Part shown: in pieces, positions 55,924 to 64,000 of the stretch
How positions within the stretch are numbered: the first letter of the stretch is position 1
Layout: every line of letters begins with the position of its first letter
Assembly (NCBI GenBank): GCA_014084085.1
Contig: NPFB01000017.1
Location: 196,617 to 260,616, forward strand
DNA: 64,000 bases
Origin: Hondaea fermentalgiana
Taxonomy: Eukaryota > Sar > Bigyra > Thraustochytrida > Thraustochytriidae
Reading direction: 5' to 3'
Translations under genes and position numbers: made by a program
Notes under the pieces: generated by a model
Told to the model about the DNA's origin: nothing
Databases searched by the model: none
Seen by the model: the letters and a program-made list of their open reading frames with translations, nothing else

Positions 55924-56340
55924 TCACCCTTCTGCAGGCTCGTTGTCCTCGTCTTCCACGACAGTGGTCATGGAAGGGGCCGTGACGCAGGGGCCGAGAT
56001 GAGCCTGGAGTTTCCGGAGCGCCGCAGACTTGTCGACGAGGATTGCCTCGGCTTCGGCCGCGTCATCGAGGCGCTTTTCGGCCGCTACCGCGTAGAGGGC
56101 TGCCGACTCTTCTTGCGGCGGCTGGGGCACGATACGAAGTCTGCCCAAAAGTCTGCCGATCTCTGCTGCCTTCACGAAGGCCGGCCCAAAGCCGCTGTCG
56201 AAGGCCTCCTCGACGGCCTTGGAAGCGGCCTCGCTGGCGTCCTCCGCCGCGCGAGACTCCGCCGCGATACCCTCCTGGACACCGATCGCGCGAAGTCGCC
56301 GCTCCAGCGCGGCGAGGTCGCGCGTCTCTGCCTCCGCCAT
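55924..56340 (-). CDS. short helical protein, possibly Yae1-like
   Basis: From Met at 56340 the product has 138 residues; the frame is open to 56463. It is Ala/Glu-rich and helical. The segment EEAFDSGFGPAFVKAAEIGRL, continuing LGRLR, resembles the spaced small-residue pattern of the Yae1/LTO1 family, which helps deliver an iron-sulfur cluster to the ribosome-recycling ATPase ABCE1. Most of the repeated glycines are alanines here, so the match is tentative. The C-terminus is acidic (VVEDEDNEPAEG). It is divergent from CPSF2. Confidence 0.5.
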   Translation of the reverse strand: MAEAETRDLAALERRLRAIGVQEGIAAESRAAEDASEAASKAVEEAFDSGFGPAFVKAAEIGRLLGRLRIVPQPPQEESAALYAVAAEKRLDDAAEAEAILVDKSAALRKLQAHLGPCVTAPSMTTVVEDEDNEPAEG

Positions 56341-56764
56341 CCTCTCCCTCGCCGCGCGCGCGCGGATCTTCTGCGCGCCCGCGATGTCGATTTGGCTGGC
56401 CGCCCCGCGCCGCTGGCCGCGCCGCGCTTGCGCCCCCTTCGCGAGGAACTGTTCCACTTGCACGCCGGCTATAACCCACTTGCGCGACGGCTATAACCCA
56501 CTTGCGGGGCACCGTGAGGCAGCTAGATGGATGAATGAATCGACGACGGATGATCAGGATCAGGACAGAGCCCGTTGCAGGCGCGGCAGCGCTCGCGGCG
56601 GCGCAGCGCGGAGCGGAGAGCAGAGCGGCCCGGGGAGAGCGCAGGCGGAGAGCAGCGTGCTCGCGCGAGGTCTGCGCAGCTTCGCTCGCCGTGCAGCACG
56701 CACGAAGGGAAGGACCGAAAGCCACCCGCCTCGCTTTGGACTTGGCTTGACCGGGCCGAGGGAG
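56341..56764. promoter_or_regulatory. head-to-head upstream region of Yae1-like and CPSF2 genes
   Basis: A 424-nt divergent region. It contains a direct repeat of the string GGCTATAACCCACTTGCG (about 56467 and 56490), 23 bp apart. Its GC-rich open frames do not look coding. Confidence 0.4.
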
Positions 56765-59602
56765 ATGGCGAGCGAGACGGCCGAGGCGCGCGGCGCGCTC
56801 GCAGGCGCGACGATGGCAGGCGGGGGAGAGGTGCAGCGGGAGCAAGAGCAGGATCCGAGCTCGATGGACGAGCGCGTGCTGTTCACGCCGTTGTGCGGGG
56901 CGCACAACGAGGACCCGCTCGCATACCTTTTGCAGATCGATGACACAAGGATCTTGCTGGACTGCGGATGGAACGACAACTTCGATCCAGCCATGCTCGA
57001 ACCGCTGCGCGCAGTCGTGCCTACCGTGAACCTAGTTCTTGTGAGCTTTGCCGACCTCGAACACATGGGCGCTCTGCCCTATGTGCTCAAGGAGTTCAAA
57101 ATGAATGAGTCGGCAGTGATTTACATGACGAGGGCCACCAAGCAGCTTGGAGTGCAGTTCCTATATGACGCTTACATCTCACGCGCGCGCGAGAAGCCCT
57201 TTGACCTTTTCGATCTTGATGACGTCGACAGGATGGAGTCGCGCATCAAGGATATTGGTTATGAATTTCCCATCACCGTCCGCGGCAAGTCCGTGAGCCC
57301 AATCGAGATCGACGCCCTGGCTGCAGGGCGAATTCTGGGAGGTGCAATGTGGCGCATTCGCCGTGAGCCCGATGTTATACTCTACGCTGTGGACTTTAAT
57401 CATGCGCGTGACAGCCATCTCGACGGCATGTTCTCCAAAATTGATCGACTCAAGCCAACGCTGATGATCACGGACGCATATAACTTTCGGCGGTCTACCC
57501 GCGATGTAAACCGACGCCGCGATGACCTTTGGCGCAAGGTGCTTGCGGTTCTTCGACGCAACCGTAATGTGCTCATGCCCGTGGACAGCGGCGGTCGTTT
57601 GCTTGAGCTTCTCTACGTCTTGGATTCGTACTTTACCAAGAACAAACTCACGTACCCAATCGTGCTGGTCACTTCGGTGCCCTCCGTGCTTGGTTACGCT
57701 CGCACAAATATTGAGTACATGCACAAAGATATCGGTGCCGAGTTTGAGAAAACACGGCGCAATCCCTTTGAGCTGAGCCACGTACAGGTTGTGGCGAGCG
57801 TGGAGCAGGTCCACAGCATTCGCGATCCCAAGGTTGTCCTCGCGTCTTCGAGCTCTCTGGAGAGTGGCGCGGCGCGGGAGCTCCTTGCCCGATACGGCTC
57901 GACCGAGGGCCATATGGTGCTTTTGACGGATCGCTCGATGGTGCCCGGGTCCCTGGCGCGTCAATTCGTGGATCACCTTCAGTCTCAGCGCACTGACCAT
58001 TTGCAGGTCGCGAACCTGCGGTTCGAATTGAAAACGTCGCGATGGGAATACAAGACGGGCCAGGAGCTCGTGCGCTGGCGCATGGAACAGCGCGAGAGGG
58101 TTCAGGCGGAGATGCGGCGCAAACATCGCGAGGAGGAGGCCAAGGCTTTGCGCGACGACATGGCCATGGATGGCATGGAGGAGGATTTGGACATTGACCG
58201 CATGATTGAGGTCGAAGGCGGAAGGGCCGGAGGTCCGGCCGATGATGATGCTCCGGTGGGCACGGACTATCCAGGTGCTCGTGGTACAGGTCTGGCCAAT
58301 GGCGACGGGGCAGGGCCTAACGCGGGCCCCGGCACCCTTGCGCGACAGCAGTCGCTGCAGATGGCAGGCGATGATGCGGCGAGAACAGGTGGCGGACTTT
58401 TTGCTGTCTTTGCCAGCAGTTCTACGGATGCAAGTCGCAGTATGTTTAGCGCATACGAGCCTGAGAGAACGAAGCGCTGGGACGAATATGGTGAGGTAAT
58501 TCGCGACGAGGACTACATGATTGGTGGCGGCGGCACAGGTGGACTCGAGGGCGGGGGCGCTGAAGGCAAGGACGGCGTGGACGGTTCTGGACTAGATGAG
58601 GACGACGATGACCTCGAGGATGACTTTGAGGATGAGGCCGAGGATGCCGCGGGCGAGACATCAGGCGCCGCGACTGGTGAAGATGGTGGACCGGAAGGCG
58701 CTCTCGTGCCCACAGGCGAGGATGGCGCAGCAGAGCCTGTTCGGAAGCGGCGTAAACGGCGACGGGAGATGGGTAATACTCTCATGGACGCCATACTTCC
58801 GCGGGAACGACGACAAAACTTGCCGCGCACATGTGTGACTGAAGACGTCCCCTTGTATTTGCGGTGCTCTTTGGCGTACGTTGACATGGAGGGTCGCGCA
58901 AGTGGCTTGGATATCATGCATGTCATTGGCCTTCTGAAACCGACGGGGCTTCGCAAGGTCGTTGTTGTGCATGGTACAGAGGAAGACACCAAGGCGATGG
59001 TGCAACGATGCTTGGACAGCGCCATTCAGACTGCAGTGGGCCCAGTTGTGAGTGAGACTGTCGACGTTTCGTCAGATGTGGGCATGTGGCGCGTTGAGCT
59101 GGACCGCGGGCTCTTCGACCCAACGTACCCGTTGTTCAGCGCCCCGCGTGCGTTGACCATTGGCGACTCCAAGCGGGCACGTCGAAATCGCGCCGCGACC
59201 AGCGCCGGTCCTACACGTATTGGAATTCGTTATGTCGAGGGCGTCGTGGAGCCTCTGGACGAAACTTCGGGAGTGGACGGCGGAGCTGGGGCCTCTGCGG
59301 TAGCTGCGCTCCATGCTGGTCGGGGCCGGATGCCAGTGATTCGTCCTCTTGCGGAGCCCAAGGCGCGCTACGAGGAGCCGCAGTTCATTTTCACTTCGGT
59401 CTCCAAGTATGAGGTCTTCAAAAAACTACAGCAATTCGAGGACGAACTACAGCCTCGCATGGTTGACAACTATATTGTTTGCAAAGATGCCGTCACGGTG
59501 CTGCTGGAGAATGGTGGGCAGCAGGTGCTCGTGGAAGGCCCCGTGTCCGCCACGTACTTTAGGGTACGCGATGTTGTGTACGGTTCTTACATTCAAGTCT
59601 AG
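56765..59602 (+). CDS. CPSF2: cleavage and polyadenylation specificity factor subunit 2 (CPSF-100)
   Basis: From ATG 56765 the protein has 945 residues, near the size of CPSF-100/Ydh1. An N-terminal metallo-beta-lactamase domain (about 30-250) starts FTPLCGAHNEDPLAYLLQID and has LLDCGWND. At the metal site the family string SHxDxxHxGALPY reads SFADLEHMGALPY, so the first His is Phe, as expected for the non-catalytic subunit. A beta-CASP region follows (DAYNFRRSTRDVNRRRDD; VLMPVDSGGRLLELLYVLD). A long Gly/Asp-rich insert (about 475-660) precedes the C-terminal domain (LYLRCSLAYVDMEGRASG; LKPTGLRKVVVVHG), which ends VYGSYIQV. It partners CPSF-73 in pre-mRNA 3'-end cleavage. The upstream open frame to 56219 is not conserved-looking. 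Confidence 0.94.
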   Translation: MASETAEARGALAGATMAGGGEVQREQEQDPSSMDERVLFTPLCGAHNEDPLAYLLQIDDTRILLDCGWNDNFDPAMLEPLRAVVPTVNLVLVSFADLEHMGALPYVLKEFKMNESAVIYMTRATKQLGVQFLYDAYISRAREKPFDLFDLDDVDRMESRIKDIGYEFPITVRGKSVSPIEIDALAAGRILGGAMWRIRREPDVILYAVDFNHARDSHLDGMFSKIDRLKPTLMITDAYNFRRSTRDVNRRRDDLWRKVLAVLRRNRNVLMPVDSGGRLLELLYVLDSYFTKNKLTYPIVLVTSVPSVLGYARTNIEYMHKDIGAEFEKTRRNPFELSHVQVVASVEQVHSIRDPKVVLASSSSLESGAARELLARYGSTEGHMVLLTDRSMVPGSLARQFVDHLQSQRTDHLQVANLRFELKTSRWEYKTGQELVRWRMEQRERVQAEMRRKHREEEAKALRDDMAMDGMEEDLDIDRMIEVEGGRAGGPADDDAPVGTDYPGARGTGLANGDGAGPNAGPGTLARQQSLQMAGDDAARTGGGLFAVFASSSTDASRSMFSAYEPERTKRWDEYGEVIRDEDYMIGGGGTGGLEGGGAEGKDGVDGSGLDEDDDDLEDDFEDEAEDAAGETSGAATGEDGGPEGALVPTGEDGAAEPVRKRRKRRREMGNTLMDAILPRERRQNLPRTCVTEDVPLYLRCSLAYVDMEGRASGLDIMHVIGLLKPTGLRKVVVVHGTEEDTKAMVQRCLDSAIQTAVGPVVSETVDVSSDVGMWRVELDRGLFDPTYPLFSAPRALTIGDSKRARRNRAATSAGPTRIGIRYVEGVVEPLDETSGVDGGAGASAVAALHAGRGRMPVIRPLAEPKARYEEPQFIFTSVSKYEVFKKLQQFEDELQPRMVDNYIVCKDAVTVLLENGGQQVLVEGPVSATYFRVRDVVYGSYIQV

Positions 59603-59805
59603 ACAATCAATGCACGGTCGCCGGAAGTTTCCGTTGCGTATCGTCCGCGCTTTCCAACAAAACCAACAACAATACCCAGCAAAGAACAATTTTCACAAAC
59701 TAGGCCTACTTTACATTCCAAAAAAATATAATCCCTGTTCAAAGGGGAGCGGCACACCCGCTTTTCTTTGTATTACAACTTCCGAAGAGACAGTTCGCCC
59801 GCTCG
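59603..59805. other. short tail-to-tail gap
   Basis: About 200 nt between CPSF2 and the TFIIA-gamma-like gene, with an A-rich stretch near 59635-59730. Nothing else seen. Confidence 0.5.
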
Positions 59806-60351
59806 CTATTTACCAGTCCAAAGACGCGGCGCACCAGGTTTGCTCAGCGACACGGAGGCAGCTGTCAAACCAGCCTGCGAGCATTGAAATGCACCGTGAT
59901 ATCTTGTTGCAAGACGCAAATCGCGCAAGTCAAAGGCAACATCATCGCCAAGAATTCGAAAGGCATGAACTTGCGCGGTAAGGTGACCTGCAGGCTTTGC
60001 CTTGCGCCGATGACCAGCAGGAGCCACGCGCAACTTGCCAGTGCGGCGTCGCCTTCGTTTCCGCGGTCTAACGCCCTCGGCTGCGCTGGTCTCGCGGTCT
60101 TGAGCCAGGATGTCTTCGTGTATTGCCTGCGAGGCGGCTGCCTGTGCAGAAGCCTCGAACTGCGCCTCGCAGAGCGCGCGTGCTTCGGCAGAGAGGTTCT
60201 CTTGCTCCGTCAGCTCTGCGAGGGCCTGTCTGAGCGCAGCGCCCGCCACATTCCAAGCAAAGGGTCCGGCTTCTTCCGCTGAGACCGAGGTCTCGGGCTG
60301 CTGTTGCTGTTGCTGCATCTTTCGCACGTGACGTAACGTTCTTGCATCCAA
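59806..60351 (-). CDS. TFIIA small-subunit-like protein
   Basis: The 181-residue protein has a short Gln run (QQQQQQ) near residue 13, then a helix pair NVAGAALRQALAELTEQENL / SAEARALCEAQFEASAQAAA that mirrors the N-terminal four-helix part of TFIIA-gamma. A Lys/Arg-rich linker (PRKRRRRRTGK) is inserted, and HAFRILGDDVAFDLRD resembles the beta-barrel strand YRFCDNVWTFVLNDVEF of the family. TFIIA stabilises TBP on promoter DNA. The basic insertion and longer tail (181 versus about 110 residues) are unusual, so the assignment is moderate. It could instead be another small nuclear protein of the same fold. Confidence 0.5.
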   Translation of the reverse strand: MDARTLRHVRKMQQQQQQPETSVSAEEAGPFAWNVAGAALRQALAELTEQENLSAEARALCEAQFEASAQAAASQAIHEDILAQDRETSAAEGVRPRKRRRRRTGKLRVAPAGHRRKAKPAGHLTAQVHAFRILGDDVAFDLRDLRLATRYHGAFQCSQAGLTAASVSLSKPGAPRLWTGK

Positions 60352-61824
60352 TCAAAACCACAGCTTTGCAAGCGAGCGATTCGCGGCCGCGGCCGCTGCG
60401 CATGTTTCACTCGCCCGCCGTCTTCGTCCATCCATCATCAAGCTTGACCCTGAGAGAGCCACGCGGCCCTATCTGTAACGGTAACCGACGCTTCAGCGAC
60501 GTTACGGCTTCGTGCGGTTTCGCTCAAATCGAATCTAGTTGCACTTCCAAAATGCAGCGCACCACCACGGCAGCGGTGCGGCAGCTGCTGCTGCAGAGGT
60601 CGGTCGGTGGCCCGGGCCAGCAGTCTAGGGTTGACGCAACGCGCGAGCACCACCCGCTTCGCTTCGGCGGCCCCCGCCACGACCGTCTCGCTTTCAGCCA
60701 AGGCACTGCAGCCTGGCTCATTCGGGTCAGGTCCGCGCTGCATTTCGCTCGTGATATTTTTTCCCAAGGCAGTTAGTTGGTCGCTGTCAGTCAGCAACAG
60801 CTGGCTGCGGCCATGATTAGACCTTCCGTGCAGAGAATCTGGCACAAGGCAGCTGCCTACAAAGCCCCCGCCGTGCACGCAGCTGCAGCAGCTGCAGCTG
60901 GCAGCAGACACATTCCTTCTCGCGCCCAAGCCACAGCCAGCCAGCCAGCCATCCAGCCAGCCATTCTTTCTGCGGATTCGTCTGCAGGCCAGGCGCCTCT
61001 TGTCACAATGGAGAGCAGCGCTGATAATTCTGCTGCCGAAAAGGTGCGCGCGACGGTGGGGTGACGCTGCCGCGCATCTCCGCCCGCACCGCACGGGACC
61101 CGCACGCCGCGTCCGCCCGTGCGTCCGCGCGCCGCCGCGCGTGCGTGCATTCCTCGCCACCAGGCATGCAAGCAGCTGCAGGCCGTGCCGCAGGGCGAGC
61201 GGGCGGCCCCTCTCACAGCCCGCGCCGGGCTCGAGTCTCGACCGGACCAGGGCGACGACACGGACGGCCACGGGCGCGCTCACACCGCAGAAAGCAGCCG
61301 CCGCCGCCGCCAAGATGGTCGGTCCGCGCATTTGCTGCGCTGGCGGGCTCGCTTCGCCTGCCGACGCTGACCGCGGTGGGTCCCGTCTGGGCAGCGCGGG
61401 TCGAGCTGCGGCGTGTTTGTTTGTCGTAGGGCCCACCTTGGCTTGGGCCGTGCGTGCGTGCGTGCGAGCGAGGCGAGGGATGCCGCTGCGTGGGGGGGAG
61501 GGGGCGCGCGCCTAGCAAGTGGAGAATGGGGGCGGGCAAGTGGACAAACAGCCGGCGGAAAGGCAAACAAACAGCCAGCCAGGCAGCCTCCCCGACCATG
61601 CCGAATGCCAGGCAGCCGAGGCAGCCGGGCTGAGCGGGGCGGCAAACCAAGATTGCAGAGCCGCACGCACGCGCGCAGAGCGGGGCAGAGCGCGGCAGAG
61701 CGCGGCAGAGCGCGGCAGAGGCGCGCACGCTCCGGGTCGAGAGCGCCGGCGACAAGGGCGCGAGCGCGCGGCGAGGCGAGGCGAGGCGAGGCGAGGCGAG
61801 CTCGCGCGCACGCGGACAGGCACG
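60352..61824. promoter_or_regulatory. head-to-head region, very GC-rich
   Basis: About 1.5 kb between the TFIIA-like and polyphosphate polymerase genes. It contains GCAGCTGCAGC-type repeats near 60880-60905, CCAG repeats near 60940-60960, GCAGAGCGCG repeats near 61675-61722 and GGCGA repeats near 61770-61800. Long frames on both strands are Arg/Ala/Pro-rich and unsupported. Confidence 0.45.
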
Positions 61825-64000
61825 ATGAAGTTCGGGCAGTACCTGGAGGCGCAGCGCGTGGAGGGCTGGGAGGCGCACTACCTGGACTACCGCAAGCTCA
61901 AGTCAATGATCAAGGCGCTGGCAGAGGTGGAGTCTACCGGCATGGACGTGGACGTGGGCAAGTCCGGCTACGGCGAACGTGTGACCTCGCTGAGCACCGT
62001 CCCCAACCAGCAGGCGCACGGCAAGTTTGAGGGCAAAGACATCTCTGAAGCCGACTTCTTTACGGAGCTCGAGGCGGAGATGAAAAAAATCGACGACTTC
62101 ACCCACGGTGAGCTCCAGGGCATCAAGAAGAAGACCGACACGCTCGAGTCCCGCGTCGGCGTCGACTCAGACCTCTCGAAACTCAGCGATACTGATCGCA
62201 AGGAATGCCTCGAGCTGGCGCGCACCCTCGGTGACGACTTTTTGCGCATCGAAAAATTTGCTAACCTCAACTTCCTCGGCTTCCACAAGATCTTGAAAAA
62301 GCACGACAAGCAGCTGCCCACGCCGTGCCGGAGGTTCTACCTGACGCGCCTTCACAACCAGCGGTGGGTCAAGCACGATTACAGCAAGGTCTTTGTCTTT
62401 CTGAGCCAAATTCACGCGCGTCTGCGCGGAGACCAGTCCGGCAAGAACGAGGGCACCACGGCGCAGAACTTTGTTCGCAGCACCACAAAGTATTGGGTCC
62501 GCACGGAGGACATCTCCAAGGTTAAGCATATTGTCCTGCAGCACCTTCCCGTCTTCCAGCACAACCTCGACGACCTCCAGGGTGACTCCCAATTCTGCTC
62601 GTCCGTCTACTTTGACAACACGCAACTCGAGCTCTACCACGGCCGTCTCGACAAAACACCCAACGCCATTGCCATTCGCTTCCGCTGGTACGCGACCCCG
62701 GAACCCGACCTCGTCTTTGTGGAGCGCAAGACCCACCGCGACTCGTGGACCGGCGATGTCTCCGTGAAGGAGCGCTTCACCTTGCGCGAGCACGAGGTCA
62801 TGCCCTTTTTGCGTGGCGAGTTCACCGTCGACGACAAGATGGCCCAGATGCGCGCCAAGAACTCTTCGGAGGCCGACATGGCGAATGTCCGCCGTCTCTT
62901 CACCGAAATCTACCAGCAGATCGACTCCAAGCAGCTGCGCCCTACCATGCGCACCGTCTACAACCGTGTTGCCTACCAGATTCCCTTTGACGCCACGGTC
63001 CGCATCTCGCTCGACACGAACCTTACCATGATCAGCGAAAACCCCAAGGTGGGCCCTGACTGTGCCACCGAGAAGCGTTGGTACCGCAACCCCAACCTCG
63101 TGCTCCCGCCGACTGAGTACACTGTCTTCCCGCACTCTGTTCTCGAGGTCAAGCTCTCCCTCAAGGAGGGCGAGGAGGCACCCGCCTGGGTCTCGGACCT
63201 CATCGAGTCCGGTCTCTGCACCCGCGTTGCCAAGTTCTCCAAGTTCGTGCATGGTGTTGCCACCCTTCTTTCCGAGGAGGTCCAAGCTGTGCCTTACTGG
63301 GTCGACGATGAGTCGATTCGCCCCTCCATGCTTCGTTCCCAGCCTGTGCAGAAGCGCCGCAGTCTGCTCGATGAGGGCCATGGTGGCTCCTCCTCGGCCA
63401 AGTACCCGTTCGCCTTTGGCCCGGCCGCGCCCATTCAGCTGATGGAGCGCAAGGCATCAGTCATCGGCAAGTCACAAAAGGGCTATGGAACGCTCAACCC
63501 ATCAGAACACCATCCTCTCAGCGGTCGTGGCGAGCCCGACGATGATTTTGTCTTTGTCCCGCACCGCCCGGATGGCTTCATTTCGTGGATCCTTAGCCCT
63601 TGCTTCGGCTCTTCGAACTCTGCGAATACGTCCAAGCCACGCAAGCTTCCCACCAAGGTTGAGCCCAAGGTCTTCTTTGCCAACGAGCGCACCCTCCTCA
63701 ACTGGCTCTCTATGGCTATTACTATGGGCTCGATTAGCGCTGCTCTTCTTGGCTTTGGAGGTGGTTCCACCTCGGCCCCGCCAGGCGCTGACACGAACTC
63801 GATTGGTCACGAAGGCTCTCGCATCATTGGCATGCTTCTCCTTCCTGTCGCTATCGTCTTCATCGCCTACGCGCTCGCCACCTATTACTGGCGCGGCAAG
63901 AACCTGCATGCTCGCCAGGGTGAGTTTCACGACGAAGTTGGCCCGTTCCTTCTCGGCATTGTGCTCATGATCTCCCTCTCGACCATCTTCTTCCTTTACC
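61825..64000 (+). CDS. VTC4-type SPX polyphosphate polymerase, 3'-partial
   Basis: The frame is open from ATG 61825 to the window end (725 codons). Residues 1-150 form an SPX domain (MKFGQYLEAQRVEGWEAHY at the start; the Lys cluster HKILKKHDK), which senses inositol pyrophosphates. A VTC tunnel domain follows (about 225-470): SSVYFDNTQLELYHGRL, IAIRFRWY with two tunnel Arg, VFVERKTHRD, SVKERF and later VRISLDTNLTMI. Intact basic residues suggest an active polymerase making polyphosphate from ATP. A Ser/Gly linker leads to DUF202 membrane helices starting PKVFFANERTLLNWLSMAI near 615. This is the VTC4 order, normally in a vacuolar or acidocalcisome membrane complex. The stop lies beyond the right edge. 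Confidence 0.94.
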   Translation, partial: MKFGQYLEAQRVEGWEAHYLDYRKLKSMIKALAEVESTGMDVDVGKSGYGERVTSLSTVPNQQAHGKFEGKDISEADFFTELEAEMKKIDDFTHGELQGIKKKTDTLESRVGVDSDLSKLSDTDRKECLELARTLGDDFLRIEKFANLNFLGFHKILKKHDKQLPTPCRRFYLTRLHNQRWVKHDYSKVFVFLSQIHARLRGDQSGKNEGTTAQNFVRSTTKYWVRTEDISKVKHIVLQHLPVFQHNLDDLQGDSQFCSSVYFDNTQLELYHGRLDKTPNAIAIRFRWYATPEPDLVFVERKTHRDSWTGDVSVKERFTLREHEVMPFLRGEFTVDDKMAQMRAKNSSEADMANVRRLFTEIYQQIDSKQLRPTMRTVYNRVAYQIPFDATVRISLDTNLTMISENPKVGPDCATEKRWYRNPNLVLPPTEYTVFPHSVLEVKLSLKEGEEAPAWVSDLIESGLCTRVAKFSKFVHGVATLLSEEVQAVPYWVDDESIRPSMLRSQPVQKRRSLLDEGHGGSSSAKYPFAFGPAAPIQLMERKASVIGKSQKGYGTLNPSEHHPLSGRGEPDDDFVFVPHRPDGFISWILSPCFGSSNSANTSKPRKLPTKVEPKVFFANERTLLNWLSMAITMGSISAALLGFGGGSTSAPPGADTNSIGHEGSRIIGMLLLPVAIVFIAYALATYYWRGKNLHARQGEFHDEVGPFLLGIVLMISLSTIFFLY

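Noticed and set aside
60438..61878. Large frames upstream of the polyphosphate polymerase
   Set aside because: Arg/Ala/Pro/His-rich readings of GC repeats on both strands; no recognisable domain.

Overview
This window is eukaryotic nuclear DNA. Protein-coding genes are GC-rich, mostly single-exon and closely packed. Neighbours usually alternate in strand, so most gaps are either shared upstream regions or tail-to-tail regions. Two short GT-AG introns (117 and 156 nt) can be read directly. The gene set includes mitochondrial enzymes, ribosome-biogenesis and mRNA 3'-end factors, two families linked to cilia or flagella (TEX9-like, IQCH-like) and an SPX-VTC polyphosphate polymerase. Together this fits a flagellated protist with few introns. 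A stramenopile such as a thraustochytrid is my best guess, but that is inference, not something the sequence proves. I found no rRNA, no convincing tRNA, no CRISPR and no bacterial-style operon.

Left part (1-8.2 kb): an ankyrin-like hypothetical gene that may run off the left edge, a mitochondrial dienoyl-CoA isomerase (ECH1 type), a TEX9-like coiled-coil protein, a mitochondrial beta-carbonic anhydrase whose intron is hidden inside an open frame, and a START-domain lipid-binding protein with a C-terminal membrane segment.

The most unusual locus is 8.2-18.8 kb. Two giant, divergently transcribed genes encode homologous SF2-type helicase-like proteins with zinc-knuckle C-termini. The minus-strand copy (HelA) keeps ATPase motifs (ATGTGKT, DEAD, SAT, QAVGRVTR). 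The plus-strand copy (HelB) has lost the P-loop lysine, the SAT motif and the arginine-finger motif, yet remains an intact frame of 1383 codons. They share a roughly 1.9-kb head-to-head region holding a long CAG tract that broke the assembly (100 N). Sampled lines in these genes are clearly less GC-rich than the flanks. I read this as an active plus pseudo-helicase pair, possibly acquired or derived from a mobile element or virus.

Middle (19.6-36.3 kb): a PH-membrane-Sec14 lipid-transfer protein, a four-module VOC (glyoxalase-fold) protein, a basic hypothetical protein, a two-RRM/RS RNA-binding protein, a BSD-domain protein, the ribosome-biogenesis GTPase LSG1 and a phosphoglucomutase/phosphopentomutase. 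A decayed gene remnant and a perfect 24-bp palindrome follow.

Right part (36.9-64 kb): a Tudor/TFIIS-central/SPOC transcription protein, a small secreted cysteine-rich protein, an IQCH-like protein, a protein with about five divergent calponin-homology-like modules, a two-exon class III CoA-transferase with a polyglutamine tract in its leader, a Tudor/polyproline protein with a possible TIR-like region, a short Yae1-like protein, CPSF2 (CPSF-100), a TFIIA-gamma-like protein, and an SPX-VTC-DUF202 polyphosphate polymerase cut by the right edge.
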